Below, piece after piece: positions 4,703 through 5,022 of a DNA stretch of 5,022 nucleotides. The position numbers were made by a program, and so were the translations under genes. Origin of the DNA: Candidatus Bathyarchaeota archaeon. Its GTDB lineage: Archaea; Thermoproteota; Bathyarchaeia; Bathyarchaeales; Bathycorpusculaceae. The number at the start of each line of letters is the position of its first letter. The stretch's first letter is position 1. The DNA is taken from the NCBI GenBank assembly GCA_030668645.1, contig DAOVFC010000046.1, forward strand, positions 1 through 5,022, given 5' to 3'. The notes under the pieces were generated by a model. The model saw nothing but the letters and a program-made list of their open reading frames with translations. It was not told the origin of the DNA and searched no databases.

Positions 4703-5022
4703 CCAGCGGTAAATTCGACTCTGGATTGCGAAAACGTTTGACTTTCTTCGCTAATAGCGAACATTCAAATGTCAGCGAACAAGCCGATTTCAGTGGCGAG
4801 CTTGGAGCTTGGAGAAATTGAACCCCACATGTGAAGGCAACTTGCCCCATTTATAGAGAAGCGACGCTTTTGCATAAGTTGGGTTGCCACGTTACTCAGA
4901 TTCCGAATAAACAATAAACCATTTTTAGGCATAGCCAAATTTATTTATGGGTCTTCACTTAGCTCTGCTTTCTTCCATCATACTAACGTCAAATAAAGGC
5001 AAAGGGAAGACCCAGATTTTTT
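4703..5022. other. 320-bp region without a convincing gene
   Basis: After the M24 stop no frame has both a start signal and protein-like length. Visible small structures are a hairpin TTCGCT-AAT-AGCGAA (4747-4761), a direct repeat AGCGAACA (4756-4763 and 4774-4781), a 7-bp tandem copy GAGCTTG (4798-4804, 4805-4811), and TATA-like elements TTTATAGA (4850-4857) and ATTTATTTATGG (4939-4950). The last element precedes the inverted repeat listed separately. A promoter for a small RNA, or for a gene right of the window, is possible. Confidence 0.5.
4948..5022 (+). ncRNA. possible small RNA or terminator: 9-bp inverted repeat followed by T6
   Basis: TGGGTCTTC (4948-4956) is perfectly complementary to GAAGACCCA (5006-5014). 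The arms enclose 49 nt, and a T6 run (5017-5022) follows after GA. A transcript starting near 4948 would fold into a closed stem ending in a T-tract, as in some archaeal small RNAs. CATTTTTAG (about 4919-4927) is placed as a possible TATA box for such a start. It is not a tRNA (no T-loop motif) and shows no clear C/D boxes. It could also be the ends of a small mobile remnant or chance. The window ends in the T-run. Confidence 0.25.

Noticed and set aside
4769..4834. 21-codon plus-strand frame starting MSANKPIS
   Set aside because: No ribosome site precedes it, it is very short, and it depends partly on a 7-bp tandem duplication.
4659..4850. 63-codon minus-strand open frame after the M24 gene
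   Set aside because: It overlaps the M24 3' end, has no ribosome site before its ATG, and has no recognisable sequence features.
4955..5022. Possible C-terminus of a minus-strand gene entering from the right (ends MMEESRAK)
   Set aside because: Only 22 residues are visible and they lie across the inverted repeat and T-run; without more sequence there is no support.

Overview
The window looks archaeal. Its promoters have A/T-rich TATA-like boxes about 25 nt before short leaders. Several genes carry Shine-Dalgarno motifs of the GGTGA/GGAG type. One gene cluster ends on a bare run of 11 T with no hairpin. The proteins also fit: an archaeal-type tRNA m1A methyltransferase tail, a COG4880/PF09826 secreted beta-propeller, and a membrane-tethered winged-helix regulator. 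The exact lineage cannot be fixed from sequence alone; a TACK-type archaeon such as Bathyarchaeia is an unproven guess.

Layout, left to right: the 3' end of a plus-strand trmI gene (1-221), then a 134-bp convergent gap. From 356 to 3379 five genes lie head to tail on the minus strand. In transcription order they are a 152-aa winged-helix protein with two C-terminal membrane helices, an 85-aa protein with two membrane helices, a 583-aa secreted beta-propeller protein, a 46-aa single-span membrane protein with a TTG start, and a 72-aa zinc ribbon. The last three are tightly packed and end at the T11 terminator. Across a divergent promoter region, a plus-strand M24 (aminopeptidase P/creatinase-like) gene runs from about 3509 to 4702. 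The final 320 bp hold no convincing gene, but contain a 9-bp inverted repeat followed by T6 at the window edge.

The most interesting part is the minus-strand cluster. Both intergenic gaps downstream of the regulator contain paired copies of one motif (GTTCTA/TAGAAC). Three half-sites spaced 10-11 bp apart lie before the propeller gene, and an imperfect pair lies on the TATA region of the 85-aa gene. This suggests that a membrane-bound one-component regulator controls a cell-surface module made of the propeller and small membrane proteins. The surface role, the membership and the regulatory link are inferences. The second notable point is that the M24 protein lacks three of the five canonical metal ligands.
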